A DNA stretch of 29,096 nucleotides. It comes from Saccoglossus kowalevskii. Its lineage: Eukaryota > Hemichordata > Enteropneusta > Harrimaniidae. The translations under genes were made by a program, and so were the position numbers. Below, piece by piece: positions 12,418-23,734 of the stretch. The stretch covers positions 456,713 through 485,808 of the forward strand of contig NW_003140815.1 in assembly GCF_000003605.2 (NCBI RefSeq), written 5' to 3'. The first letter of the stretch is position 1. Every line of letters starts with the position of its first letter. The notes beneath the pieces were generated by a model that saw only the letters and a program-made list of their open reading frames with translations, searched no databases and was not told where the DNA came from.

Positions 12418-13836
12418 AGGAGATGTTTAATTTCATCACGAACAAAGCGTCAGTTTCAAAAGAAATGATTCTTACACTATTTGACTGAGGTATCACAAAA
12501 TCGTAATTACAAAACAGAAGGGTTCTAAGGCTAAATGGATTAGCCAGATCTCTGTGACTCTTATAAAGCTTACTCACTGCAGACCAGTCAAAATAAACAT
12601 TTTTTTTCCTTTTTTCGTGAGAGCTATAGCGACACCCACCATGCAAAGCCGCACAGTGATTCCATATCTCCCTTTTTCAGTCCGCCTTTGTGAACCATGG
12701 TAGATGCACCCAATCGTGAGTTTCAGTCAGTTTGCTTTGTTAGACGTGCCTTGGTGATACCAAACTCGAACAGCCCGTGTACAATAGCCGAATGCATTTG
12801 CTGCAATGGGGACTCTGCATGTTTTCATTTTGTTTGGCAACAGTACAGTGAGACAAAAGCCAACACCGGACCTTTTATGGCCAATAAGAATTAAATAAAA
12901 CGCATCACCCCCAAAACCAGTTATTGCAGTATTTAACTAAAGCAGAAAATCCTTCCCTCCTTGCACTGGGCGTTTCTTTCCTGCATTAAAATTCAGTGTT
13001 CTAAAGGCGGCTATTTACAGCGAACAAGAGAACCATCTTCTCTCGTTTCTTAGCCTTTGATATCAATTCACCGCGGTTGTATTGGGCAGCTCTTGTTTTA
13101 GCTTTCTTGCCCTAGGGCCATTCAAACCACAGGTATAGACAGTGTGACTGACAAACAATCACATAAAACTGAAAAGTTTGTTAGGAAAACATTCAAAACC
13201 AGGGAGGCAGCTTTACTTCTCTATGGTAGGCTTTTCAGACTCCATTCTCTCCATTCTATATTATTTGTAAAGTTCTATTTTGCCTTCTTCAATGGAAGGG
13301 TCAAAAACTCACTAACTGTGAGCAAGAAGGCAATTGTCTTTGGGTGTCTGTTATGCAACCACCCAACCACATTAATGAATTTTATTTTTATTCTATTTCA
13401 CTTTGCGGATGTTAAGTAAAAAAAATCTTTACAGAACGCACAACCGTTGTTTAACTTGTTCAGAATCAAATACACGGATCCACATGAACCAAGGCTAGAA
13501 ATTTTCTTTGGTTCTTTTTTTCTTCATGACTGTCAAATTTACAAAAATTTGTCTCGCTTGAATTTATATTTGAATTTAAAGTCGTATGTGGACAGATTTT
13601 GTTTTTATGCTCATAAAAATAGACTTTAAGACAAATTACCGCACTTTTACTTTGTGAAGTAGCATATTATTTTAATCGAAATTGAATAAAATCATCAACT
13701 TCTGCTTCCAAAACCCTAAGGAATTGTCTTTGAACTTTGTAACGTATGAATACTTGATAACATGTTACATACTACCGGTAATTGACAATAGATAAATTGT
13801 GTGTATCAACCAAATAGAAGTTTGACCAAGACCTAG

Positions 13837-13852
13837 CCCCCCCCCCCCCCCC
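13837..13852. repeat. C16 homopolymer
   Basis: Sixteen consecutive C on the plus strand, in intron 2, the longest C/G run in the window. Confidence 0.95.
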
Positions 13853-14316
13853 ATCCCTATTTTGTGCTACAACGTTAATTTTTTGTAAATTTCATGGAAA
13901 TGTTAAGTACAAACTTTTGATCACAGGGACAAATTCAATCATGCTCAGAAGGATACCAGATAATGATTTAATATCGCAATATATACCAAATTTGCCGAAC
14001 AGTTAAAAGCAACAAATATTACTCTGGAAAATCAGACTAAATTAGCAATATTTTGAGCTGAATATTTACCAAAATTTATGCTTAAAAGCTGAAAAATCAA
14101 ACATATTTTACAGTAAATAACAATTAAATCCATCCACGACAAAAAAATGCAAAAATTCAGCAGATACAAATTTGGTACATTTCACATTCTATTATTAGTT
14201 TTTTAACCTGGATAGCATTGACTTTGTAACTTGATATTGAACTACTGAAGGAGACTTTTGGACTTTGAAACTTACATAACTTACATGAGACTAACAAGCT
14301 GATAAAGGGTTCTTGA

Positions 14317-14330
14317 GTTACTATGACAAC
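14317..14330 (-). promoter_or_regulatory. X-box-like site in intron 2
   Basis: GTTACTATGACAAC has one mismatch to the reverse form GTTRCYNNGGYNAC, with an AT spacer. Confidence 0.3.
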
Positions 14331-14854
14331 CAGATGATTATTATCTCTAGCATGGTTTAAATGGAGGACACTCAAGCAAAGAAAAAAAACAACATATAAG
14401 CTGGGTAGATTTAATTATATTATATTCACACTAGCAATAGATTAAGGGAAGGTACACCAGGTTTCAGCACTTCAGAGGTGTTAACTTGAACCAGAGTTTT
14501 AATGTTTAGGATTTTTTTTTTTTAATTTAAAAAAAAAATTTCTGATGTTAATATTAGTGGAAGATTGTTTGGCGAATTGCACAACGAGAAGTACAACATT
14601 ATTTTAGCAGTGAACATTTTTATTTTGGAATCTGAAAGGGCAGCAGTCGTCATGCCACGTCCTGTTCGATATGGGACTCATAGCGGCGTACACAACGCGT
14701 GTAAAATACATTGTTTATTTACATGAAATTTGAATAAGCGCCACGCGTCGACTACCACGCTTTAAAGACAATGACTGACTGTAACTTTACGAAAGACGTT
14801 AAATTACCAAAATTAAGAAAAATTAACGACCAAAATAAATATTATTAAACTTAC

Positions 14855-15686
14855 CTCAAAGAAAAAGTTGTCAAAGTAGAATTTGGAGGAAGGACTACAT
14901 TAACCCCAAATTGTGAGCCAGGAAAGAAATCTTCCTGCGAGACATTCAGCCATATGTGAGGATCATCTTTAATAATGTCAAAATTCGTAAGTGGCGACAA
15001 CATTGTAACGTCTCCAATGCGGTGCAACGCTTGCTCCTTCTGGCCACCAGTTAACTTCCCTATTCTGATTGAGTTATCGCTGTTCTGCTCGCACGGAGAA
15101 TTTTCCTCGTAGTCCTCTATTGTATAATACACTTTGACTTGATCATTCCTATTGTGTGACATTTCGTTCCACCACTTCTGCGGAACGATAACTTCAGCGA
15201 GACAGATAAGTTTGTGACCGTGCGGCCTGCACGCTGTTGTAAGTTCATGGTCATTGTAAAGTACGTAAAGTTTCAAACATGGCACCTGCTTATTGAGATT
15301 AATATTCGTGGCCCCGTTGTGGGCTTCCAGCCCATTGGTAATGTGAAAGACCACTTTAATAGCTGGCCGAAATGTCCTAACATTTGGCCTAACGATATAT
15401 GAAGCAATATCAGTATGCGAATAATATTTACTAGATGTATTCTGCCTCAATATCTCTTGTTCTACATGAAAAGGTCCGTATGATGCCCTTATGACATGAT
15501 TCTGTGAGTTCACAATACCGATAAGTTCCTCGGAGTACGATTCCGTAGAATTCAGCCTGTTTATCGGCACCGGCACACTACTGCTCAGAAAAAACACTCC
15601 TCTACGGTCAGTCACTGAAAACTCAGCTGGTAACCTTGACAACGAACTCCACTCATCCTGGTTGCCCGGCTTACCGGAAGTAGTGA
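14855..15686 (-). CDS. TMEM132-family gene, coding exon 2 (N-terminal ectodomain)
   Basis: This 832-bp exon encodes residues 39-316 of the spliced protein. TMEM132 proteins are single-pass neural adhesion-type receptors with a large ectodomain built from an N-terminal domain, a cohesin-like domain and Ig-like domains. Family hallmarks visible here are LPAEFSV at 58-63, ASYGPFHVEQ at 106-115, four cysteines (175, 191, 200, 237) in the VPCLKLYV / ACRP / LICLAEV context, WW at 210-211, VKVYYTIE at 222-229, RIGDV at 261-265 and FSLR at 313-316. N-glycosylation sequons are at N84, N121, N286 and N307, fitting a secreted domain. The acceptor ctttttatttag|TC follows a pyrimidine-rich tract and a good branch site (ctgactaac). 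The donor is TTTGAG|GTAAGT, leaving phase 2. The Met at 15807, which makes the open frame look longer, lies inside the intron and is not the start. I recognise the family but cannot assign a vertebrate paralog A-E. Confidence 0.93.
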
Positions 15687-16350
15687 CTAAATAAAAAGAT
15701 ACAGAAAAAAAGTTAGTCAGGATGATTGGCGGGAAACCATAAAAGAGGGGAATCAATATTTGCCCTCTCTGGAAAGCGAATATTTGCTGTAGCTTCATCA
15801 CTGGCATGGAATGACATCTACTGCAAACAAGTCTGCAGTACCCGGTTACTAGTGCAATGTACCGCGGACTCCTTCAATGAGTCCAAATTACACAAATCGT
15901 ATGGTATATCTCAGTTTACAAAAATGTCAAACATTTTAAACAGTATAGGATTATCTATCAACAGCTAGGTATATGCGTAACTGCTTGCTTACTTCAAATA
16001 TGTTAATGAGATGTGTCTGTTTAATTGAGTATTCGCAGTAAAATTCGAATTCTGCATCCAATCAATAAATAGGATAAAATTTAATACGAAAGCATTTTTT
16101 TTTTAAAAATATGCAGCACAGTACAGTGTATATTATTAAAAAATGGCAGAAAACGGAGAATTTTAGGCAATGTATATTTCTACAACATATTCCACTCAAC
16201 AACATGCTGCATCAAGCCGACGGGGGTTTTCCATTTTGTTTCCATGGAAACACTTTCACAGGCAGCCATTTTGAATTCATTTTTTTAAATCAACAAAATT
16301 CAGATTTGTCGAAGAGGGTTTAAACTAATACTGACAAATAGGTAAGAGGA

Positions 16351-16361
16351 CCCCCCCCCCC
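16351..16361. repeat. C11 homopolymer
   Basis: Eleven consecutive C on the plus strand, in intron 1. Confidence 0.95.
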
Positions 16362-17117
16362 TCATCCAGACAAATTATCAAAGCCAAAACGAATTGCCCA
16401 TCATCAATGTACAAAAACCAGTCATGTTAAAGGATCTGTAACATAATATTATTCATGTTTCACCAAGCGATGATAATTAATTTGTTTAGACCCATCTATG
16501 ACTATAAATCTATGAGTCCACCTGAACCAACAGCTGTGCACAATCAAATAATATGAAAATTTCCCAAGTCTCAGTCACCGATTTGGTGAAATATATACAG
16601 CGAAAGGACAGTCACAATATTTACATAGCATTCATTTTTTTCAATAAAAGATTCCGACGATCATTTCCCCCTCTAGTATACTTCTATAAATAGAAGAGCA
16701 TTCTGAAAAAATCCCATCATGCTTTGCAGCTACCTTCCTGTGTGTATATGGACATCAATGTTATAATACTATACACATACTTATAAAGATAGATAAATGT
16801 GAAAACAATTAATCATCGAGCATTATCATTGTAAAATTTCCCGGATTTTGGTAAATATATAAAACCGGGATGTCAGTTGGAAATTAAACTTGCGCAAGGA
16901 TTTTCTGGGAGAAATGTACTGGTGTTTAAAACGTGTTAGTGTGAATGACAATTGAGCTGCAATCCTGCAATGCTTTTTAACAGCCTCTAAAAAATGGGAA
17001 GATTATTTTTTCCTAAAAAAAAAAAATAATTGAAAAATTGTCAAATATATTGTTGCCTTATAGCACACACTAGGACAGATTTTAAGATTATACTGCATGG
17101 AACAGTTTACCTGGATA

Positions 17118-17131
17118 GTAACCATGGCAAC
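17118..17131. promoter_or_regulatory. Perfect RFX X-box in intron 1
   Basis: GTAACCATGGCAAC matches the RFX consensus GTNRCCNNRGYAAC with no mismatch and has the AT spacer preferred by RFX factors. RFX proteins are winged-helix regulators of ciliary and neuronal genes. The match is seen; binding is inferred. Confidence 0.6.
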
Positions 17132-17282
17132 TATAGGACAAGAAAATTATAGAGGAAAAATGCAAAAATAACGCCTCATCCTATTTTGATGTTTGTTTTT
17201 TTCAATTCTATTTTTATTTTTGAGAGGTAGGCAACAAGGTGAAATAAAGGTGAATCAACTGAAATAATGTTTAAGTTATGAA

Positions 17283-17290
17283 TGACGTCA
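17283..17290. promoter_or_regulatory. Perfect CRE in intron 1
   Basis: TGACGTCA, the full palindromic CREB/ATF site, lies between X-box-like sites at 17118 and 17417. The sequence match is certain; function is inferred. Confidence 0.45.
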
Positions 17291-17416
17291 CAGAAGATTA
17301 CAAAATACGATTAATTATTCACGCAACGGTAGCAAACGCTATTAAGCCAGATATCCCCTCCAGATCATGAGACAAACACATCATTTGTAGCTTTATGCTT
17401 GCAATAACATAAATTG

Positions 17417-17430
17417 GTTTCCATAGTAAC
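17417..17430. promoter_or_regulatory. X-box-like site in intron 1
   Basis: GTTTCCATAGTAAC has one mismatch to GTNRCCNNRGYAAC and an intact AGTAAC half. It lies 286 bp from the perfect site at 17118, with a CRE between them. Confidence 0.4.
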
Positions 17431-20005
17431 AGTACAGGGCGCCATAATATAATTCTGATTAAATAATGTTGAAAATCTGGCCCATGACTGTGAGCAATGA
17501 AATAGCGTTCAGTAAACTTTTTTATTAATGAGGACGATAATGCTAACCAGTTATTAATGAAATGCTAAAAAGTACAAAAGATCTGATTTGAAATTGATTG
17601 AATATGGTTATTGTCTACTTCACAAGTTTCAAAGTAGCAATTGTATTTAATACATATCTTATAAGAGGCACTCTTACGATAAGAGAACTTACATACACCA
17701 ATTACTTAACTCGAAAAAAACTCTTTTAACACAGGTAAGGGTTCTATAGACAAACCAGCACACATGTATCAATTGTTTTGTTTTAAAAAACTTTTGAATA
17801 TTGTCTGAAAATACAGCCTGGTAAATGTGAGGATTGTAACCATAAAATCTAAAGAAAAATTACATTACAGTTTTAGTTAATAGACCTTCATATTTCTCTG
17901 GTATACATAACTAAATATTCAGCTTATAGAAAAAAGACTATTTCAACCAAATTAGAATCTGTGAAAACAAATTTTGTTGTTATATAAATGATGAGCACTG
18001 TTCCATTTTTTTTTTACAGAAAAGAAAGATTATAAATAACTTAACAATAGATCAACAAAATCTATCCTTTTGATCTTTTTTTATCATCCATAAAAATATC
18101 TTCTATTTGATAGTAAAAGAAATTACGAGATCAAAGAGACCGAGTTTTCTCAATAAAACTAGAGTGGGTAATGCACAGGAAGCATATATATTTTTTATGT
18201 CTCGATGATGTAGTGATAATCTTACAAACGAGGTATTCAAAGATTTAACCGCAAATTTTTGCTCTCTTCCAAACTAATGCATGAGAAGACTACTTAAGTG
18301 AGCGAAAATAGGCAAGGAGGATTCTTACATGTGTACATGTTAAAATATCGGACAATTTCGCGAAATCCAACTAAACAAAACTCTTCAGAAACCAAAAACG
18401 TTTTTAATGAATGAATATAATTTCTAGTTGGTTCTCCATGGACTAGTTTGTATAAGAATAAAACCGAACATCTGTTCATTATATTTAGTGTTACCTTCTT
18501 TTAGAGATTTTTTTAATTCTGCATTAAAACTAAAATTCTATTCACAAGCAGGGGAATAAATCAAGTGAACTGATTTCTTTTATAAGGAAACCATAAACTA
18601 ACATGATGGCACCCTCTCAGCCCCTCTCACCTCCCTCCCTCCCATAAGCAACAAAGGAGAATATAAAGATTCAATGAAATAAATGTTTGTTTTGTTGAAT
18701 AACTGTTTTTCTTTTAAAGTACATTTATCAAATTTATAAAGGCATAAATCTGAGTAACATTGGCAGTTATAATTACAGACAGGCTTAGGGGTTCAACAGC
18801 ATAATTTCAGTGGAGTTAAAGAGTATGATAACACTTTGCTAACAGTTTTGATTGCTTTTTCTGTCTTTGTGAGTTTGAGACATTACCCCTATTGAAGAGC
18901 AGTAATGTTGAAATACCAATTATCGAGAGACAACTGTCCCCTTTGATTGCTTCGTTAACCTTGTCGCATAAGAACAATGACTTAATTGTGTTTTTCTACC
19001 AGTTTTTTTTCTTTGATCTTGTAAACAAAAAAAACTTGAAGACTAAACAAAACAGATTTGCGATGAGTCACACATTCCGTGAGGGTGTCATTTAGTTTGG
19101 TGTTTTTTTGCTCAACGTGGGCTCAGTTGTGTTCCCTTGGCATACGAGTCACGCCTCAATGCGGTAGAGGCTTTTGTTTCACGCACCCTAAAAACACCAT
19201 CATCAATTCCATACCAGGACCCTACTCCCATTGCTTGACTTAGCATTTCGTGTGTAACTTAACCAAAGCCTAAGCTATCCATTGCGAGGGTATTCAGTTT
19301 ACTATGCGTATTAGGGCTTTTGTGACAACCGACTGGGTCGAGACCTCTCAGAGCCCGGTAGCTTCAGACAGCCAAGCGAGAAGAAAGGCCCTCTTCAGTG
19401 GAAAAGTGACAAGTTCATGCCGTGATGGATCGATTTGGCGGCAGCTCACAGCGTAATGTTTGCTAATCAACAATAGAAAGCAGAGAACGGATGACTGGCA
19501 ATCAACTGCGAAGCTAAGAGTCTCCCCCCCCCCACTGCAACTTTGTTCAGTATGTTCTAGCGAGTGAAAAAAAAACATGTACAGTGACACTTCTGCTTAC
19601 TATTATAATCTGAAACGTTTTCATGAACACAAAAAGATGCGGGCTAGATTTATGAATTCATCCACAATAAAAAAAAAATGTTTTAAAGCAGAGAGAAAAA
19701 AAACAGGGAGCTTTGAAGAAGTGCATACACCCATGTGAACGTTTTTTTTAGAATCCAAGATGGTAACCTTATCCAATTCTAACCTTATTAATAAATACCT
19801 GGAAACTTTGAAATGAGAATTATATAAATTTGGCAACTGGACGTCGCTAACTCTACACAATGTACAAAGATGTATTTCATGAAATAAAAGAGAAATGAAA
19901 CTAAAAACTAAATGACAATCCCTGTTATGATATGGATTATAAAAAGTAAGTTTTTAGTTTTTTAGTATGACATGGCACAGTAAAACATCTTACACAAACC
20001 GCCGT

Positions 20006-20082
20006 GTACTAAGCAGGGTGTATGATTTCAAAGCTTAAGCAGACTGTCCAGTACTAAGCAGGGTGTATGATTTCACAGCTTA
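20006..20082. repeat. Tandem duplication of a 32-bp block, period 45
   Basis: The blocks 20006-20037 and 20051-20082 both begin GTACTAAGCAGGGTGTATGA and agree over 32 bp with one difference (A versus C before AGCTTA). No function is evident. Confidence 0.9.
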
Positions 20083-20305
20083 GCACTGTGTTGGGAAATT
20101 AGAGCCGCTATAGCCCAGTATGTAAGCTGACCAGTCAGGTGGAACGCTATGGAAACCAACCAAAATGTGTGTGTGATATGTAGAGCTACCTAAATATACA
20201 TATCTTGGCATTAAACTAGAAATTTATCACAGTTCCTCACAAAAAAAACAACACATTTTCTCCAATTTTATGTACTTTTTAATAATTTCTTTGTAAATTT
20301 TGGAC

Positions 20306-20375
20306 AAAATGTACATAATTTCCCTTTTCTGCAGGTCTTGATCAACATTTGAAATATTTATGCAAATTTATTTTG
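20306..20375. repeat. Diverged dispersed repeat, copy A
   Basis: This 70-bp stretch aligns by eye at roughly three quarters identity with 21125-21197. Shared blocks include GTAATTTC/CATAATTTC, TTGATCA, TTATGCA and TTTATTTTG in the same order and orientation. It may be part of an old interspersed repeat whose ends are lost. Confidence 0.5.
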
Positions 20376-21124
20376 ACTTCGGCATTCAAAAATTGAATAA
20401 AAACAATTATACATTAACAAAAAATTGTCATTGTCAAGGCTATTTTTAACATCTAAGAAACCTGAATGTACTCAACTTTAAACTATCATTTAATTTTTAT
20501 TATAAGCTATGACTAATAATAGCAAGCATTTTTTTTCCTTTTTGCTTGTTTTTTGGGGGAGGAAATACACATGATAACTGATCTCCAACCTTTCACCTTT
20601 AACCCAAAGAGCTTGTCATCCCACCACCTCTGAAATTGGAAATTGTGACAAGCTCTGTCATCGCGTTGAACTACGAGACCAGCCCATTTTGACAGTTGTA
20701 TCGGGTCATTTCTTTTATAATGAAGTAAAAGTAGGACACAGTGATATTGACTAGGTAATTCAGCTCACTCCAACTTTCTCGTTTCCCCCTCCTTTGCTAA
20801 TGAATCCTTCTCTAATCAGCGGTCCGCGCGATGACAACGTTACTTGTTTACCTTTTGACCCTTAAGCAGTTTAATACTAAATAGTTTGGAAATCTAATGT
20901 TTTAATGCCTCAGAAGTCAATAAAATCTTAAAAAGTTGAAATGTTAATTCTTTCAGAAGGGAAATGTTGAGAACTGGTATTAGACAAAATTTTCATGGAC
21001 GAGTTTTACCGACAAAAAGTTGAAACATTAATTAAAACAAGAAATTATAATTTGCTGTTCTTATTCTGTAACAATTTGAACATTTTCATATATTTTTATT
21101 TCATTTCCTTATTTATTTTAACCC

Positions 21125-21197
21125 AAAACATACGTAATTTCTCTACTGGCTGCAAATATTGATCAGAATGTGGAAATAATTATGCAGCTTTATTTTG
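21125..21197. repeat. Diverged dispersed repeat, copy B
   Basis: Partner of the copy at 20306-20375, same orientation, about 820 bp apart. Similarity is not visible beyond these limits. Confidence 0.5.
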
Positions 21198-21774
21198 TGA
21201 AATGTGAAAAATTTGACTTTGACTTTGGGCTGTTGAGATTTTCAAATGGCTATCTGGTGTTATCAATACAGGTGTAGTAGGGTAGCAACCTTGTGTGGTA
21301 GACACCAGGGCCAATCTAATCACAAACCTTTCATTAGGATGCCCTAACCTGTCATGCTAAAGATAACAATCTATTTAGACCAACAATGATTGATGGAAGT
21401 TCATCAAGGATACTATTCCTGCAATTTCAATTTTCACCTAATTAGAAATAAGGAAAACGCATCCATGAGGAAAGGAAATTGGCAACTTCCTTCTTTCATT
21501 TTTCAGTGGATCATTTATAAAATTGTACTGATACATGAATAGTAACTATTAAAAAATTTTATGATATTTTGTTGAAATTTACATGAACGGTGATATACTG
21601 AAACTAACAAATGTGTGCGTTATTGTATTTGCTCTATTAGTAGCACATGTGCTTACACATTTGTAATTGACAAGTATTCCACGGACAATATGAGTCCCAT
21701 TTGAATAGCCAACATGAGATAAACATAATTTTTTATGTGTGTGTGCTTCTATTTTAAAAAGCAAATGCATATTA

Positions 21775-21992
21775 CAATACTGTGGAATACTTTATTTTCG
21801 CTGGAATTAATTTTCGCTGAAAAGGCTTTTTGGGCATTTTGTATGGAATTTATTTTCACTGATTTTTGATGAGTTTAATGTGAAATATAGGAAAAAAAGT
21901 ATATTCGCTGGATTTTATTTTCACAGAATCATCCCTTCAGCGAAAATAGTGAAAATAAATTCCAAGCGAAAATAAAGTATTCTACAGTATTG
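21775..21992. mobile_element. 218-bp palindromic MITE (non-autonomous DNA transposon)
   Basis: The left arm 21775-21808 and right arm 21958-21992 are inverted copies over about 34 bp, differing by one substitution (G/A) and one inserted T. Both read CAATACTGTRGAATACTTTA from the outside inward, followed by TTTTCGCT. Inside, shorter copies of TTTTCGCTGA and TTTATTTTCACTGA recur in both orientations, so the whole element could fold as a long hairpin. There is no coding capacity. The size, terminal inverted repeats and AT-rich body fit a MITE mobilised by an unlinked transposase. I could not identify a clear target-site duplication, so the superfamily is open. Confidence 0.8.
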
Positions 21993-23688
21993 CATTCAAG
22001 TTCAAACTATCAATATTGTAAACAACTTGTTTATGAGTTGAGAAACAAGACAATCAGATAACACATGTTTTTTTTTTTTCATTTTTGGAAAACCTCATCT
22101 AACACGTTATCTTTACATGTTTGCATGAGATTGTGACTTCGTAGAAATAGTATGTCCGTTCGTCTAAACTATTGGATGTCTGAGTATGAAGAGATGGCTG
22201 TTCTAAAACTGATATTTCTTCTAGGCCAGCTGTTTGTTTGTTTTTGTTGTCTGCATGTATTTATGTAAACGTACTTAAATGTCGTTCACTAGACACTGTT
22301 GACATAACTGTAAGGAAGCGGACAGTTTAAAACACAGTACAGTTAAAATCCATAGAGACCCATCCCTACGCACATGTGAATGACAATTCGTGAAAGAAAT
22401 TGCTGTTTAAAGAAAATGTGAACATAAAATAGGGTATATTTGAAAGTGCAAATGAGGGCACGTCCTAAAAAAGGGACATGTTTTGTTGAGATTGCTAGAG
22501 GGCTTCTAAAAGCTTGGATTACTCCAAAGATGATTACAAAAGGGGAGTTCTGTAAAAATGCAACATTTCTGGAGGGGTTTTCAGCTACTCCTGGCAGGGT
22601 TTAACCTTAAAAAGGTCGCCCTTCTGTTTGATGGTTCTTTTCCCTCTGGTGGGGGATAAAGTGAAAGATGGAAAATCCCAGGCTTGGGGCAAGCTATCTC
22701 TAATCCACTTCACCTGGCTTCCTGATTGGTCAACCCCAGAAGGGGTGGGCGAAGTGGTCCTTTTAAAATCTGAACAGCTTGGAGCTAAAATTTTAGCTGA
22801 TTTTTGTCCCCATTGTCCCCTATTACACTGTCGAAAGCTTTGGTCTTGCCACCTGCTAACTTAGACTCATCTTCCGCAAGGAGGCCAAGAAATAAACAAG
22901 ACATGTACGCTAAGATTGTATTGTATTTGTGAAAAATATTAAGCTTGCATAAGAAGCTTTCCCGCTAAAGATATAATGTTTACTAGAATTAATTCTTTTC
23001 TTTTCAATATTGTTTAAGATTTGTTTTATTATTTGATGAATGAAGTTTGAATTGCTGCAACAATTCTATTAATAATTTTTATTAACTGAAAATAAAAAAA
23101 AATTAGTAGAAGAGTGATAGCAGCTTCAAATTTAAATTTATTAATAATGGTATCCCTATGATCAGATATATCTGATACACCAATGTATTTCCTGCTTCAA
23201 AATATCTGTTCTCCCACTCGAATAAAGTACCTATTTATTTCATCAATTCACTTTCTAAAGAAAAAAAAAAATATTTTTTTAATAACAGAGATTCTGATCT
23301 TTGTAATTGTTATCTTTAAACATTAGAATATTTTTTATTAATTTTTTTTTTAATTAAATAGAAATTCAGGAGTGTCTAGGATGATAGGTGTAGGGATACA
23401 CATTTAATTTATACATACTAAATCTAAGTTTTTATTCAATTTCATCGAATGCATGACCTAATATTTTCTATTTTAAACAGTTATGTATATTTGGGAAGAT
23501 GAGCAGTGTTTTGAGAAAATTATCAAAGGGACTGGGGAAAATAAAGACAGACTTGAGGAGTCTTGAAGCCAGGGAATTCTCAACATGCTAGACAGCCTTT
23601 CTGAAGAGGACATAAAAATTCTGAATTGGATAGGTAAAAACCATTTTATTGATGCCGGTCATAAAGAAACATACACATGCTAAAATCT

Positions 23689-23734
23689 GGTTTTATGTCC
23701 CTAGCAAATATTTCACTAGGGGGTCATAAAAACC
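23689..23734. repeat. Imperfect hairpin (inverted repeat)
   Basis: GGTTTTATGTCCCTAG at 23689-23704 is nearly the reverse complement of CTAGGGGGTCATAAAAACC at 23716-23734, with an 11-nt loop. It may be a decayed transposon end or a structured element. No coding context is visible. Confidence 0.55.

Larger units (their letters stand above)
9611..14854 (-). other. Intron 2 of the TMEM132-family gene (5,244 bp)
   Basis: Bounded by the exon 2 donor (GAG|GTAAGT) and the exon 3 acceptor (attttcag). It contains the (TAAAA)16 microsatellite at 9821-9900, a G14 run at 10302-10315, a C16 run at 13837-13852, a DR1 nuclear-receptor site at 10644-10656, an everted half-site pair at 11561-11577, a CRE at 12410-12417 and an X-box-like site at 14317. 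A CpG-richer patch lies at about 14640-14770, just after exon 2. The open frames inside are short, AT-rich and unlike known proteins. Confidence 0.85.

Noticed and set aside
15687-15807. Upstream 40 codons of the long minus-strand frame, starting with a Met at 15807
   Set aside because: They lie beyond a good acceptor (tttatttag) with branch site and pyrimidine tract, and do not resemble the family; the real protein enters from exon 1.
16839-16868. CCCGG...CCGGG inverted repeat
   Set aside because: Arms are only about 5-9 bp with a 12-20 nt AT-rich loop; within chance expectation for 29 kb.
19121-19346. Possible tRNA or tRNA-derived SINE (A-box-like and B-box-like strings)
   Set aside because: The boxes are about 210 bp apart and no cloverleaf could be drawn.
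22628-22864. 78-codon plus-strand frame in a GC-richer patch of intron 1
   Set aside because: Starts at a TTG, no homology recognised, no extension upstream; kept only as a compositional curiosity.
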